Source of the DNA: Pandoraea anhela
GTDB lineage: Bacteria; Pseudomonadota; Gammaproteobacteria; Burkholderiales; Burkholderiaceae
Length of the DNA: 64,000 bases
Direction: 5' to 3'
NCBI RefSeq assembly: GCF_902459655.1
Contig: NZ_CABPSB010000016.1
Coordinates: forward strand, 62,001 to 126,000
Shown: positions 58,001 through 64,000 of the stretch, one piece after another
Layout of the letters: each line of letters opens with the position of its first letter
Position numbering within the stretch: the first letter of the stretch is position 1
Notes under the pieces: generated by a model
Told to the model about the DNA's origin: nothing
Seen by the model: only the letters and a program-made list of their open reading frames with translations
Database searches by the model: none
Translations under genes and position numbers: made by a program

Positions 58001-58974
58001 AGCACCAATGTGTTGTTGCCGCCCGCGCCCCCGTCCACAACGCCCGCTGCCGCAAAACCGAGGTTGAACCCGGTGACGGGCAGCGCGCCGATACCGGTAC
58101 TGCCGCCATCGTTGAACGTCGAACCGGTGACGGCCGTGTAGGTGTTCGTGCTGTTCGCGCCGAGCGAGACGCTGCCGCTCAGCGTGCCTTCGTTGCTGAA
58201 CGTATTGCCCGCGCCCGCGGTGCCGTTCGGCGCAAACGCGATGCGCCCGAGGATGGTGCCGGTATTGGTGAAGTTGACGGCAGCGCCACCGTACGCCGCA
58301 GCCACCGGCGCGCTGCCGTTACCCGTGAGTGTGACGCCGAGGATCGGTGTCGCACCGAGTGTGCCGCTGTTGCTGATATTGGTTGTGCCGCCGGTCGCGT
58401 TCTGCACCGTCAGCGCCAAACCCGCCAGGCCAGGCAGATTCGCGCCCAGCACGCCCACGGTGCCGCGCATGATCGCGTTGTTCGTGACCGTCTGGGTGCT
58501 GCCGCCCGCGTTGCCGTTGCCGACGACGGTCCCCGTCGCAAGCAGGCCGATGCCACCGAGCAGCGATGGATCGATGGTGCCGCCATTGACCAATGTGACG
58601 TTGCTGCCGGTGAGCGACAGCGCCGTGCCGCCGACGCCCAGCAAGACACCGACCCCCGCGCTGCTGTTGACGTTGACCTGCAAGTTGCTCGCCGAGTTCG
58701 CATAGGACGGCGCCAACGGGTTAGCTGCACCACTGCAAGTCACAACACTGCCCGCTACGGTGCACGACTCCCACGTCGATGGGGAAGCGATGGCGCCCAA
58801 CAGCGCAAGGCAGGCGAGACACACGCGCGTCAGCGCGACCGACGCGCCGGCACCGCGTGCGCTGCGACGCGCACGTGAGGTTGGTGCCCCGGTGCTTCGA
58901 CGCGCCGTTTCCGGCACGGGGACGACATCGACGCGGCAGTGCCGCCAGACCAATCGATAGAGATGCTTGTTCAT
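49045..58974 (-). CDS. Giant autotransporter with passenger-associated repeats
   Basis: One open frame of 3309 residues for a type V secreted surface protein. It begins with an ESPR-type extended signal (MNKHLYRLVWRHCR), then a hydrophobic signal core (TRVCLACLALLGAIASP). Residues about 40-400 are Asn/Thr/Gly-rich beta-helix. Residues about 400-2870 hold several dozen passenger-associated repeats of the GTGGIVKQGAGTQTLTGANT-type. A linker with two Cys follows, then the beta-barrel at about 3029-3309 (AQAWASVYGNDG) ending in NWRF, the aromatic end needed for outer-membrane insertion. Passenger role unknown: adhesin or biofilm protein is plausible. No stop or frameshift was seen. Confidence 0.93.
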   Translation of the reverse strand: MNKHLYRLVWRHCRVDVVPVPETARRSTGAPTSRARRSARGAGASVALTRVCLACLALLGAIASPSTWESCTVAGSVVTCSGAANPLAPSYANSASNLQVNVNSSAGVGVLLGVGGTALSLTGSNVTLVNGGTIDPSLLGGIGLLATGTVVGNGNAGGSTQTVTNNAIMRGTVGVLGANLPGLAGLALTVQNATGGTTNISNSGTLGATPILGVTLTGNGSAPVAAAYGGAAVNFTNTGTILGRIAFAPNGTAGAGNTFSNEGTLSGSVSLGANSTNTYTAVTGSTFNDGGSTGIGALPVTGFNLGFAAAGVVDGGAGGNNTLVLRNTANNATTTGTGTLNGASYVNFSQASVNGGTWTLQGPLAVTSTTLNGGLAIFDNAGSFGTGSLTVNGGAMQAASAGLTIALPATLGANGLAVSGANPLTLGNIVSGTGGISLSGSARLTLSGANSYAGGTSLTGGTLVAGNTTALGSGAVQVSGTTGVLDASTPVTLANPIAIGAGSTLTLGGSAALTLSGQIGGCGNLVKQGAQTVTLTGANTFNGAVDVAAGTLALAGAGRLQIGGTPLTLSGAGAVFDMSGANGGRTITGLSGVGNTQIVLGGNTLLLGDTTNSAFAGVIRGAGGIVKTNASTQTLTGANTFTGGTTINAGGIALGAGGALAGTGAVSLLGDGATLDIGQASAQTIGALSGIANTTVALGANTLTFGDATDQTFGGAFTGNGGSSGGIVKQGAGTVTLTGASTAGGGVTVRAGTLTLQGGAFANASPLSLTGSTSKLDLSNAAALNFGALSGISGSTVLIGNQTLTLGDAGNSTFGGTISGTGGIVKQGTGSLLLTGAQTFTGGIDVTAGRLALQGNNILAGNNTVTLADGATFDVGGAGPVHIGALSGRANSQVTLGSNTLTLGDTSSRIFAGSIGGTGGIVKQGAGTQTLTGQNAFTGQIAIHEGTLALGGTGTLSANPVSIAAGAALDIGGGENQTIRALSGATGSTIHLGDNTLSFGDDTDQTFAGTLTGTGGGIVKFGSGSQTLTAQQTFTGSIVVGGGSLVIGAGGGLSSQNAVTLGDSSTSLDISAAGAQTIGSLSGGAAQIQLGANTLTFGDNTGETFNGSIHGTGALIKQGGGVQTLGGISDFTGGVTVTAGGLQLANANAIGSGTLALGDQTTLDTTQALTLGNDITLAGTSAILGSADLTLTGTVTGSGALQKWGATTLTLNGAGNWTGGTTINDGVLALGSGGSLAPQGAVILNRANSPMVMLDIRGASGAQTIGALSGAGRIALGTHTLTFGDATDQTLDATITGTGNLVKQGAGKQTLTQTLTYSGDIDIADGTLALGSGASLQGGNALTLSGANSVFNIADGGASTIGTLNGASGSAISLGGQTLTLNNGANATFGGAIHGTGALILSGTGVQTLSGASDFSGGVRLDSGGLIVGNDLALGTGAATFGANVTLDSTQAVALGNPANLLGTLTVLGTHDLTLNGALSGTGGLTKSGTAKLTLGGSNTYAGPTSINAGTLALGAGASLNASGSVNVASGATLDLSAGNGTQIIGTIHGAGTVNIGALVTEIGGTGNDTFSGNLTGMGSVVKIGSGTETLTGQNTYTGGTVIQAGTLALGGAGTLATDGAVTINNAGSAFDIAGANGPRTLGALAADADTQIRLGANTLTFGDATSHSVAAIVSGTGGIVKQGSGTATLLGTQQYTGTTTIADGTLALGANATLAPGGSVVLTGPTAVFDLSAAGNQSLSHLSGSGGSVVLGGGNSLSVGNRDIATLASTLSGAGSLIMDGGGRLTLGAQNTFAGNVDVNRGTLALGVGGALSSANDITLASGATLDVSAATAPVIGSLAGAAGSTVDIGAQTLTVGSAGDATFSGEILGTGSLVKQGSGAQTLSGAAALVGDISIDAGALALRNGAQLGGKHAALNGATAVLDISAGPDQTVGTISGVAGSAIELGSTVLTLAEASGNALASDIHGAGGRLVKQGSGVQTLSGNSDFTGGVNVLAGGISVGSNTALGTATVSFAGGTSLDATQAATLGNQITLAGDLDVVGSNDLTLNGAISGTGGLSKNGSATLTLNGQNTYAGATHVNAGTLALGAGASLSAAGVVDVHTGAIFDLSAGNGTQTFGALTGGGAINMGSNTLEVGESGLDEIYSGSVMGSGSLVKVGTGVETMTGTNTFTGGTVVQAGTLALGGAGTLSPSGAVTLQNAGATLDISGADGDRTVGALIAQTGTLVTLGNNTLTFGDASSHTVSGTISGAGGIVKQGSGTQTLLGAQQFTGTTTVADGTLALGATGRLANGANVAITGASATFDIGAAGDQTLHTLAGTGGTVNLGGNTLTFGNATDQTLAAAIVGSGGIVKAGGGTQTLSGQNTFTGGINVADGVVALGAGGALSGDNDVTLATGTALDISQTTSPIVIAGLDGAAGTRVSLGGQSLTVGGTANSTFDGVIDGTGGITKQGAATVTLGAQNTFTGSTTVTGGTLALGPSGQIQPGAGLTLRNTGTTFDASASSGPLVFASLDADDGTQLALGSGGLTTGDSGNHAIGATVSGSGALIKNGSGAIALNGVNTFSGGTTLNAGTLAVGSNTALGTGGLSVGGDGTLSAASPLGAPLTVGNGIAVGDGTTLTVTGTAPLTLSGPITGGGSLALSSPNGLTLSGNNTFTGGTTVKGGAVTVTSPTGLGSPSGAGLTISQGRVTTQGVEIVLPALHGTQQGSLAIDGGSVSVGTGDFPGSVSGTGSLIKTGGGTLTLGTQNSLTGATTVIGGTLNLGGLPNSPVTVQTGATLATPAPVSSGGSGAGAQTGPLTAESGSQIVVSSPGTTLEVGGDLALQPGSTLQVNAAPGTPPSQVHATGSASLGSSHLVVNAAPGTQPADAVDAVIVSAAGGIAGQFASASTNLLYLTPQVSYTPTSVLLTFAPNGTPLPAGALTPNQRAAATAVSALGAGSAVYRAALGLTAATAPAAFESLDGSLHASISSMLLGQTQVVRDAVSQRLRESLSLALDCETSPSGEDDRSGGSATSRHDGDCRSRPRAAQAWASVYGNDGRMHGKAVADGGSGASTLHRRGMGVLAGVDAPFAHAWRAGAFGGLGHSTFNTGPSASGSSNDAQIGAYVNRRFGRLGATVGGAYGWQQISSQRAVAIGPIAQTARAKYDAAVWQVFGEAAWRMDAGRVSIEPFANVAYARVRTDAFDESGSVAALHADEQTQGITFSTAGLRGEIPFGAGIGFAASGRLRLSAGWRHAYGADAPQMRLAFSGTSASFPVAGVPIARDAAVVSAGIDAFVGSAVTVGVSYAGQFGGKVSDNAVYGNVNWRF
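50680..57750 (-). repeat. Passenger-associated transport repeat array
   Basis: About 7 kb of the autotransporter is built from repeats of 70-90 codons containing G(T/S)GGIVKQG-G-QTLTG-NTFTGGT-I-AGTLALG. Units differ enough that the frame is stable. Confidence 0.9.
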
Positions 58975-59451
58975 CGTGCTCCGGTTCCCAATGGCGTGGA
59001 GGGCAGAAAGGGCGGTGCGCGCGATGGCGGCACCTCCTTGGCTGGCGGCATTCGGGGGGAGGCGACGACAGTGAGGGTGCGTGCGATCGGCGCGTCGGGA
59101 AGACGCCGCCGATCGCTCGTTTTCCAGCGCCTGACGAAGCGCTAATGCACGGCAAATGTGCGGGCCATTCTAGGAAGCGCGACGGGGAAGCACCCGTGCG
59201 CCGGCAATGGCGAGCGGCGTCGAGTGACAGACGTCGACGCCGGATTTGGCCGGGGAATCAAGGCTGTGCTTGACCTTGTCCGGTGGGAGGCGACGCCTTC
59301 GCGGCGTCGGATGAAAAGCAAAGTTTCGGACGATTCCCTAAATCGCAGCCGCGAGCGAAGGCGAGTGACCGTGGAGGTCGATCGCCTTCATCCCGGCGCG
59401 ATGAAATCGCTCGCTGTATGCAATCTAACGATGCAACCTTAAGATGCAACC
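58975..59451. other. 477-base intergenic region, autotransporter to phnW
   Basis: No gene recognised. It holds a CGACGCC/GGCGTCG hairpin (59291-59309), a nested complementary structure (59351-59414) and a repeat GATGCAACCT (59430 and 59443) touching the phnW stop. The autotransporter promoter should be here but is not clear. Confidence 0.55.
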
Positions 59452-60585
59452 TCAGGCAGCGCGCGTCAGCGGCGACACCTGACGAATACCCAGCGACGCC
59501 AACGACTGCGCAATCGCCGTGACGACGTTGCGCATCTCGTTGTCGTCGATCGCGCCGATGCAACCCACGCGGAACGTCTCGATCTGCGTGAGCTTGCCCG
59601 GATAGAGGATGTACCCTCGCTCGCGCACCGCTGCGTAAAACGCCTTGAAGTCGTACTTGCTGTCGGCGGGCGCATGGAACGTCACGATGACCGGCGCCTG
59701 GACTTCCGGTGCGAGAAACGCGCGGAACCCCAGCGACGCCATGCCGTCCACCAGCGTGCGGCAGTTCTTCCGATAGCGTTCGCCGCGCACCGGCTGCCCG
59801 CCCTCGGCGAGGAACTGATCGACGGCGGCCCTCAGCGCCGCGACCACGTGCGTCGGCGGCGTGAAGCGCCATTGCGTCGTTTTCTGCATATAGACGTATT
59901 GATCGTGCAGATCCATCGCCAGCGAGTGGCTGTTGCCGACGCTCGACTCCAGCACCGACTTTTTCGCGATCACGAAGCCCATGCCGGGCACGCCTTCGAG
60001 GCACTTGCCGCTCGCTGCGATGAGCGCATCGAAGGGCATCGACCGGGCGTCGATCTGCACCGCACCGAACGAACTCATCGCGTCGACGATGAGTCCCTTG
60101 CCATGTTTCTGGCAAACGCGCGCGATCTCCGCGAGCGGATTCAGTACCCCGGCGCCGGTCTCCAGATGCACCTGCGCCACGTGCGTGATCGAGGGATCGC
60201 GCGAGAGCGCTTCGTCGATGGCCTCAGCGCTGGCGGCCTGATCTTCCGGAATCGGCAGGGCGATGGCGTCGCGGCCGAGATAGCGGCAGATCTTCAGAAT
60301 GCGCTGGCAGTACGCGCCGTTGTCCGGCACGAGAATGCGGGCGTTGCGCGGCGTGAGCGTGCCGATGGCCGCCTCGACCGAGAACGTTCCGGAGCCTTGT
60401 AGCGGTACGCAGACATAGTCGTCACCGCCATGCACGATGTCCACGAGATCGCGGCACAGCGACGCGGTGATCTGGTTGAACTGGGCGTCCCAGGATCCCC
60501 AGTCACGCAGCATGGCCTGTCGGGTGGCCGGCGACGTGGTGAGCGGGCCGGGGGTGAGCAGAATCGGTTCCTGACCGAGAATCAT
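59452..60585 (-). CDS. phnW: 2-aminoethylphosphonate--pyruvate transaminase
   Basis: PLP enzyme that converts 2-aminoethylphosphonate and pyruvate to phosphonoacetaldehyde and alanine. The 377-residue protein starts [18 protein letters not shown] and has DAMSSFG with D168, and the PLP lysine K194 in [12 protein letters not shown]. The next enzyme, PhnX, is not in the window; it may lie further left or right. Gene order phnS-T-U-W places transport and catalysis together. Confidence 0.96.
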   Translation of the reverse strand: MILGQEPILLTPGPLTTSPATRQAMLRDWGSWDAQFNQITASLCRDLVDIVHGGDDYVCVPLQGSGTFSVEAAIGTLTPRNARILVPDNGAYCQRILKICRYLGRDAIALPIPEDQAASAEAIDEALSRDPSITHVAQVHLETGAGVLNPLAEIARVCQKHGKGLIVDAMSSFGAVQIDARSMPFDALIAASGKCLEGVPGMGFVIAKKSVLESSVGNSHSLAMDLHDQYVYMQKTTQWRFTPPTHVVAALRAAVDQFLAEGGQPVRGERYRKNCRTLVDGMASLGFRAFLAPEVQAPVIVTFHAPADSKYDFKAFYAAVRERGYILYPGKLTQIETFRVGCIGAIDDNEMRNVVTAIAQSLASLGIRQVSPLTRAA

Positions 60586-60599
60586 GACCGTCTCCTATC

Positions 60600-60672
60600 G
60601 AGCGAATGATGAAACGAGTGAAGCGGATGATGCTGATGACGCGAACGATGCGAAGCAAGGCGATGCGGGAGC
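60600..60672. repeat. Low-complexity GATGATG/GCGAA repeat before phnW
   Basis: An imperfect run of GATG and GCGAA elements lies between the permease and phnW genes and overlaps the phnW leader. Confidence 0.6.
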
Positions 60673-60708
60673 TATTGGCCGGGTCGACATGTCACGGTGG
60701 CGTCGACG

Positions 60709-62493
60709 TCAATGCCCCCCGCGCGCCGTCATGCCCGAAGGCCGCCGCCACGCCTGCGTGTAGCGTTCCACAACGATCTGCACGCCGTGATAGAGCAGAC
60801 ACACCAGCATCGACGTGAGCACGACGAGCGTGGCCATTGCCGCTGCCGGTCCGATGGAGCCCGTCTCGTCCATGTTCACGATGGCGACCGACGCGAGCGA
60901 CGTATCGGCCGAATACAGGAAGACAACGGCGGAGACCGTCGTCATGGCGTTGACGAACAGATAACGACTGATGTCGATGATCGACGGCAGGCAGATCGGC
61001 GCGGATACTCGCCAGAACGTCCGGTAGAACGGCACCTTGAGCGAGGCCGACACATACTCGAATTCCGGATCGATCTGCTTGAGCGCCGTGACGGCGGTGA
61101 GGTGACTCGACGAGTAGTAATGCACGACGTTGACGATCACCAGAATGGCGAGCGTGCCGTAGAGGTTGTGCAGCGGATTCGCCTCGGACACGAAAAAGAA
61201 GATGTAGCCGAGCCCGAGCACCAGCCCCGGCACGCCAATCGGCAGTACGGCCATCATGCGGATGACGCCCCGCAGCCACGCCATGCCGCGTGTCTTCTCC
61301 AGCAGATAGGCGATGACGAAGATCGCGGCGGTGCCCCATACCGCGCACCAGAACGCCATCTGCAAGCTGTTGACGTAGGCATCCACGGCGCCGCTCTCGA
61401 TCAGCCCGAAGCGATAATGTCCGAGAGACAGACTGAAGTTGTACGGCCAGAATTTCACGAACGACGCGTACACCGCCATGCCGAGAATCGCGAGCATGAT
61501 CGCGGCCATGCCCCAGCACATCGCAGCCATCAGCCAGTCGAAACCGCGCGACGGTTTCGGCACGTACGGTACGGCGCGCGCCGAGAGCAATGCCTGTTGC
61601 TTGCGTTGCACCACGGTATCCACCAGATATGTGATGCCCACGGGCACCAGCAACACCAGCCCGACCACGGCGCCTTTGGAGAAGTCCTGCTGGCCGATCA
61701 CCAGTTTGTAGATGTCGGTGGCGAGCACATTGAAGTCGCCGCCAATGACCTTGGGAATGCCGAAATCGGAAATCGCATAGGTGAAGACGATCATCGCGGC
61801 GCTGATCACCCCGTATTTCGCGCCCGGCAGGGTGATGGTGAAGAAGCGCCGCAGCGCGCGCGTGCCGAGGGCGTCCGCCGCTTCATAGAGCCGGGCGTCG
61901 GTGAGTGAGAGCGCCGTAATCAAAATCATCAGCGCGTGCGGGAACGTGGCGTTCACGAGCGACATCACGATGCCCAACGGGCCGTAGATGTCCACGTCGC
62001 CCATGAACGGGCGCAGCAACCCCTGATTGCCGAACCAGAAAATGAACGAGATGGCGGGCAGCAGCGTAGGGCCGAGAATCGGTATCAGTGCGATGTTGCG
62101 CAACAGCGTCTTGTGACGGATGCAACTGCGCGTGAGCGCGTAGGCGAAGACGAAGGCGAGCGGCACCGTGATGCACGTCGTCACCATCGAGATCCACACG
62201 CTGTTCCAGATCGAGCCGAACAGTGCCGGGGAATGGAAGTACTCGCGAAAGTGCCGCAGACCGACGAAGTGTCCCTCGTTGTCCTGCACGCTCTTGACGA
62301 GAATCGCGGCCATCGGGGCCATCAGGAAGAGCACTCCGGCGGCGGCAGCGACGAGCAGCAACGCCTGCGCGAGTCGATCGGTCCAGTGCGAGGCGAGCCG
62401 CACCGGTCGCGCCGCACAAGCCAGGCGCTCGGCTGCCGCCGGTGACGGATGCGTCTGTGGCGCGTGGGGCAGTGTCGAGGAAACGGAACGCAT
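60709..62493 (-). CDS. 2-aminoethylphosphonate ABC transporter permease (fused, two domains)
   Basis: A 595-residue permease that joins two BPD_transp_1 halves, each with about six helices and an EAA loop (YEAADALGTRALRRFFTITLP and PEFEYVSASLKVPFYRTFWRV). It matches the PhnU2 type in which one protein replaces the two permeases PhnU and PhnV of the Salmonella system. The ATG at 62493 is 5 bp after the phnT stop. Confidence 0.9.
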   Translation of the reverse strand: MRSVSSTLPHAPQTHPSPAAAERLACAARPVRLASHWTDRLAQALLLVAAAAGVLFLMAPMAAILVKSVQDNEGHFVGLRHFREYFHSPALFGSIWNSVWISMVTTCITVPLAFVFAYALTRSCIRHKTLLRNIALIPILGPTLLPAISFIFWFGNQGLLRPFMGDVDIYGPLGIVMSLVNATFPHALMILITALSLTDARLYEAADALGTRALRRFFTITLPGAKYGVISAAMIVFTYAISDFGIPKVIGGDFNVLATDIYKLVIGQQDFSKGAVVGLVLLVPVGITYLVDTVVQRKQQALLSARAVPYVPKPSRGFDWLMAAMCWGMAAIMLAILGMAVYASFVKFWPYNFSLSLGHYRFGLIESGAVDAYVNSLQMAFWCAVWGTAAIFVIAYLLEKTRGMAWLRGVIRMMAVLPIGVPGLVLGLGYIFFFVSEANPLHNLYGTLAILVIVNVVHYYSSSHLTAVTALKQIDPEFEYVSASLKVPFYRTFWRVSAPICLPSIIDISRYLFVNAMTTVSAVVFLYSADTSLASVAIVNMDETGSIGPAAAMATLVVLTSMLVCLLYHGVQIVVERYTQAWRRPSGMTARGGH

Positions 62494-62498
62494 CGTGG

Positions 62499-63593
62499 CT
62501 ACCCCTGACGGAAGACGCGCACCGCGGCGCTCGGCACGGCAAAGCGCAGCGCGCCGCCGGTGGCCGGTTGCAGGGCCTGCATATCCGCAGGCGAGAGGTC
62601 GGCATACAGCGGGTGATCGCATGCGGGCATACGCAACGTCACACGTGAGAACGCGCCGAGGAATTCGATCTTTTCGACGGCGCCGTCGAACAGGTTCGCG
62701 TCGTCGTCGAGGTCGTGCAGATCCCGCACGCGTACATCTTCCGGTCGGAAGAAAACACGAATATCCTCGCCGGCGCGGCATCCGTTGAGCGTGCCGCACG
62801 TCAGTTCGTAATGTCCGACGCGGACCCGTCCCGCATCGCCCAGACGCGCGGGCAGGATGTTGGTCTTGCCCACGAAGTCGGCGACGAACGGCGTCGCCGG
62901 ATGCTGATAAATCTCGCCCGGTGTGCCGACCTGTTCGATCACGCCCTGATTCATCACGACGATACGGTCAGCCATCGACAACGCTTCTTCCTGATCGTGC
63001 GTGACGAGAATCGTGGTGATGCCGAGCCGTTGCTGCAATGCGCGGATCTCGCTGCGCAGACGCACCCGCACTCGCGCATCGAGCGCCGAGAGCGGTTCGT
63101 CGAGCAGCAGCAGTCCCGGTGACGTCGCGAGTGCACGGGCAATCGCGATACGCTGCTGTTGCCCGCCGGAGAGTTGTCCGGGGAATTTTTCGCCCGCGTC
63201 GGGCAGTCCGACCATCGTCAGCAGTTCGGCCACACGCGCATCGCGCTCGGCGCGCGGCACACGTCGGTTCGTCAGCCCATAGGCCACGTTCTGCGCCACG
63301 CTCAGATTCGGAAACAGCGCGTAAGACTGGAAGACGATCCCGTAGTCGCGCTGCATCGGTGGCAGCCGCGAGATGTCCCGGCCGTTTTGCGACAGCGTGC
63401 CCTGCGTCTGCGCCTCCAATCCGGCGATGATGCGCAACAGCGTGGTTTTGCCGCAGCCCGACGGGCCGAGAAAGCAAAGCATCTCGCCGCGTCGTACGGT
63501 GAGATGGATGTCGTGCAGCACCACGGTGGCGTCGAACCGTTTGTGGATGCCGGCAAGCGTCAGGTACGTACTTTGACGAGGATCGTCGCTCAT
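62499..63593 (-). CDS. phnT: 2-aminoethylphosphonate ABC transporter ATP-binding protein
   Basis: A 364-residue ATPase with Walker A GPSGCGKT (43-50), [20 protein letters not shown], signature [15 protein letters not shown] and [15 protein letters not shown], plus a C-terminal TOBE domain. The ATG at 63593 follows GGAGG by 7 nt; an upstream GTG is less likely. Belongs to the PhnT family of 2-AEP importers. Confidence 0.92.
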   Translation of the reverse strand: MSDDPRQSTYLTLAGIHKRFDATVVLHDIHLTVRRGEMLCFLGPSGCGKTTLLRIIAGLEAQTQGTLSQNGRDISRLPPMQRDYGIVFQSYALFPNLSVAQNVAYGLTNRRVPRAERDARVAELLTMVGLPDAGEKFPGQLSGGQQQRIAIARALATSPGLLLLDEPLSALDARVRVRLRSEIRALQQRLGITTILVTHDQEEALSMADRIVVMNQGVIEQVGTPGEIYQHPATPFVADFVGKTNILPARLGDAGRVRVGHYELTCGTLNGCRAGEDIRVFFRPEDVRVRDLHDLDDDANLFDGAVEKIEFLGAFSRVTLRMPACDHPLYADLSPADMQALQPATGGALRFAVPSAAVRVFRQG

Positions 63594-63681
63594 TCGGGGG
63601 ACCTCCTGCATAGTCACGTGAGGGCGAGTGCGTTCGCCTGCGCCGCCGCTCGTGGGCGGGCAGGCGGCGCGGTGTCAGGCG

Positions 63682-64000
63682 TCACTTCTTCTCCGATTTC
63701 GCGCCATAGCGCTTCTGCCACTCGGCCAGTACCGACTCGCGGCGCTTCGCGATCTCCGTAAAGTCGTTCTTCACGAGCAGATCGGGGTAGTTCGCGGGAA
63801 TCGTCTCGAACTTCTTCGCCACGCCCGGATACGCCACGATCGCCCAGTCCTTCGCGTACATCTCGTTCGCTTCCTTGCTGGCGAGCCAGTCCATGTAACG
63901 CTTGGCGGCGTCGAGCTTTTTGGTCGTCTTCACGATGCCCGCCGCCTCGATGTCGTAGCCGAGGCCCTCCTTCGGAAACACGAGATCGATGGGCGCGCCG
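63682..64000 (-). CDS. phnS: 2-aminoethylphosphonate-binding protein, C-terminal part (cut by window edge)
   Basis: Only the last 105 or so residues are seen, reading GAPIDLVFPKEGLGYDIEA to the stop at 63682. The frame stays open to the right edge. It resembles the C-terminal lobe of a PhnS2-type periplasmic binding protein, fitting its place as first gene of phnS-T-U-W. Confidence 0.8.
   Translation of the reverse strand, partial: GAPIDLVFPKEGLGYDIEAAGIVKTTKKLDAAKRYMDWLASKEANEMYAKDWAIVAYPGVAKKFETIPANYPDLLVKNDFTEIAKRRESVLAEWQKRYGAKSEKK

Overview
The window is GC-rich, densely coding chromosomal DNA from a betaproteobacterium. The gene order TPR protein-lolB-ispE-tRNA-Gln-prs-rplY-pth, the block kdsD-kdsC-lptC-lptA-lptB-rpoN-hpf-ptsN-hprK-rapZ, and a PhnF-controlled C-P lyase cluster are typical of Burkholderiales. 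The overall style suggests Burkholderiaceae, perhaps Pandoraea; that genus is an inference from gene order, not a measured match. The left edge cuts an M16 peptidase-like gene and the right edge cuts a phosphonate-binding protein gene. I see no insertion sequence, prophage, CRISPR array or rRNA.

Positions 1-31700 are mostly core functions. They run from an M16 peptidase homologue, a NodIJ-type ABC exporter, rsmD, coaD, a TM2 protein, a solute-binding protein and a YfhL-type ferredoxin to the leftward operon TPR-lolB-ispE-tRNA-Gln-prs-rplY-pth. Next come the divergent mutM-mutY pair and a long leftward block that joins lipopolysaccharide export and KDO synthesis (kdsD, kdsC, lptCAB) to sigma-54 (rpoN), ribosome hibernation (hpf), the nitrogen PTS (ptsN), HPr kinase (hprK) and rapZ. 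A CPA2 cation/proton antiporter, apt, a LysE exporter and a DeoR/GlpR-type regulator follow.

Positions 29600-41264 hold a full phosphonate system. phnC-phnD-phnE (uptake) run rightward behind a well-formed Pho box. phnG-H-I-J-K-L-M (C-P lyase core) run leftward and converge on them. phnF, a DUF1045 gene and phnN run rightward from a shared phnG/phnF regulatory region that carries a PhnF-type operator inside a clear sigma-70 promoter. Nearly all junctions are overlapping stop/start codons. PhnP is not present here, and DUF1045, a 2H-phosphoesterase-like protein, is the obvious candidate to replace it.

Positions 41640-46372 carry one-carbon genes: a sarcosine/dimethylglycine dehydrogenase-like flavoprotein, a DUF4743 Nudix protein and purU. 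Because C-P lyase can turn glyphosate into sarcosine, the neighbourhood could form a phosphonate-to-one-carbon route; this is inference. After an MFS drug transporter and a DUF488 gene lies a 9.9-kb gene for a 3309-residue autotransporter built of passenger-associated repeats. The window closes with a second phosphonate route: phnW and a 2-aminoethylphosphonate ABC transporter (fused permease, ATPase and partial binding protein).

A recurrent oddity is short imperfect tandem repeats (period about 8-11 bp) at many gene ends and intergenic spaces, some translated into low-complexity protein segments (LolB N-terminus, LptC C-terminus, PhnI insertion).
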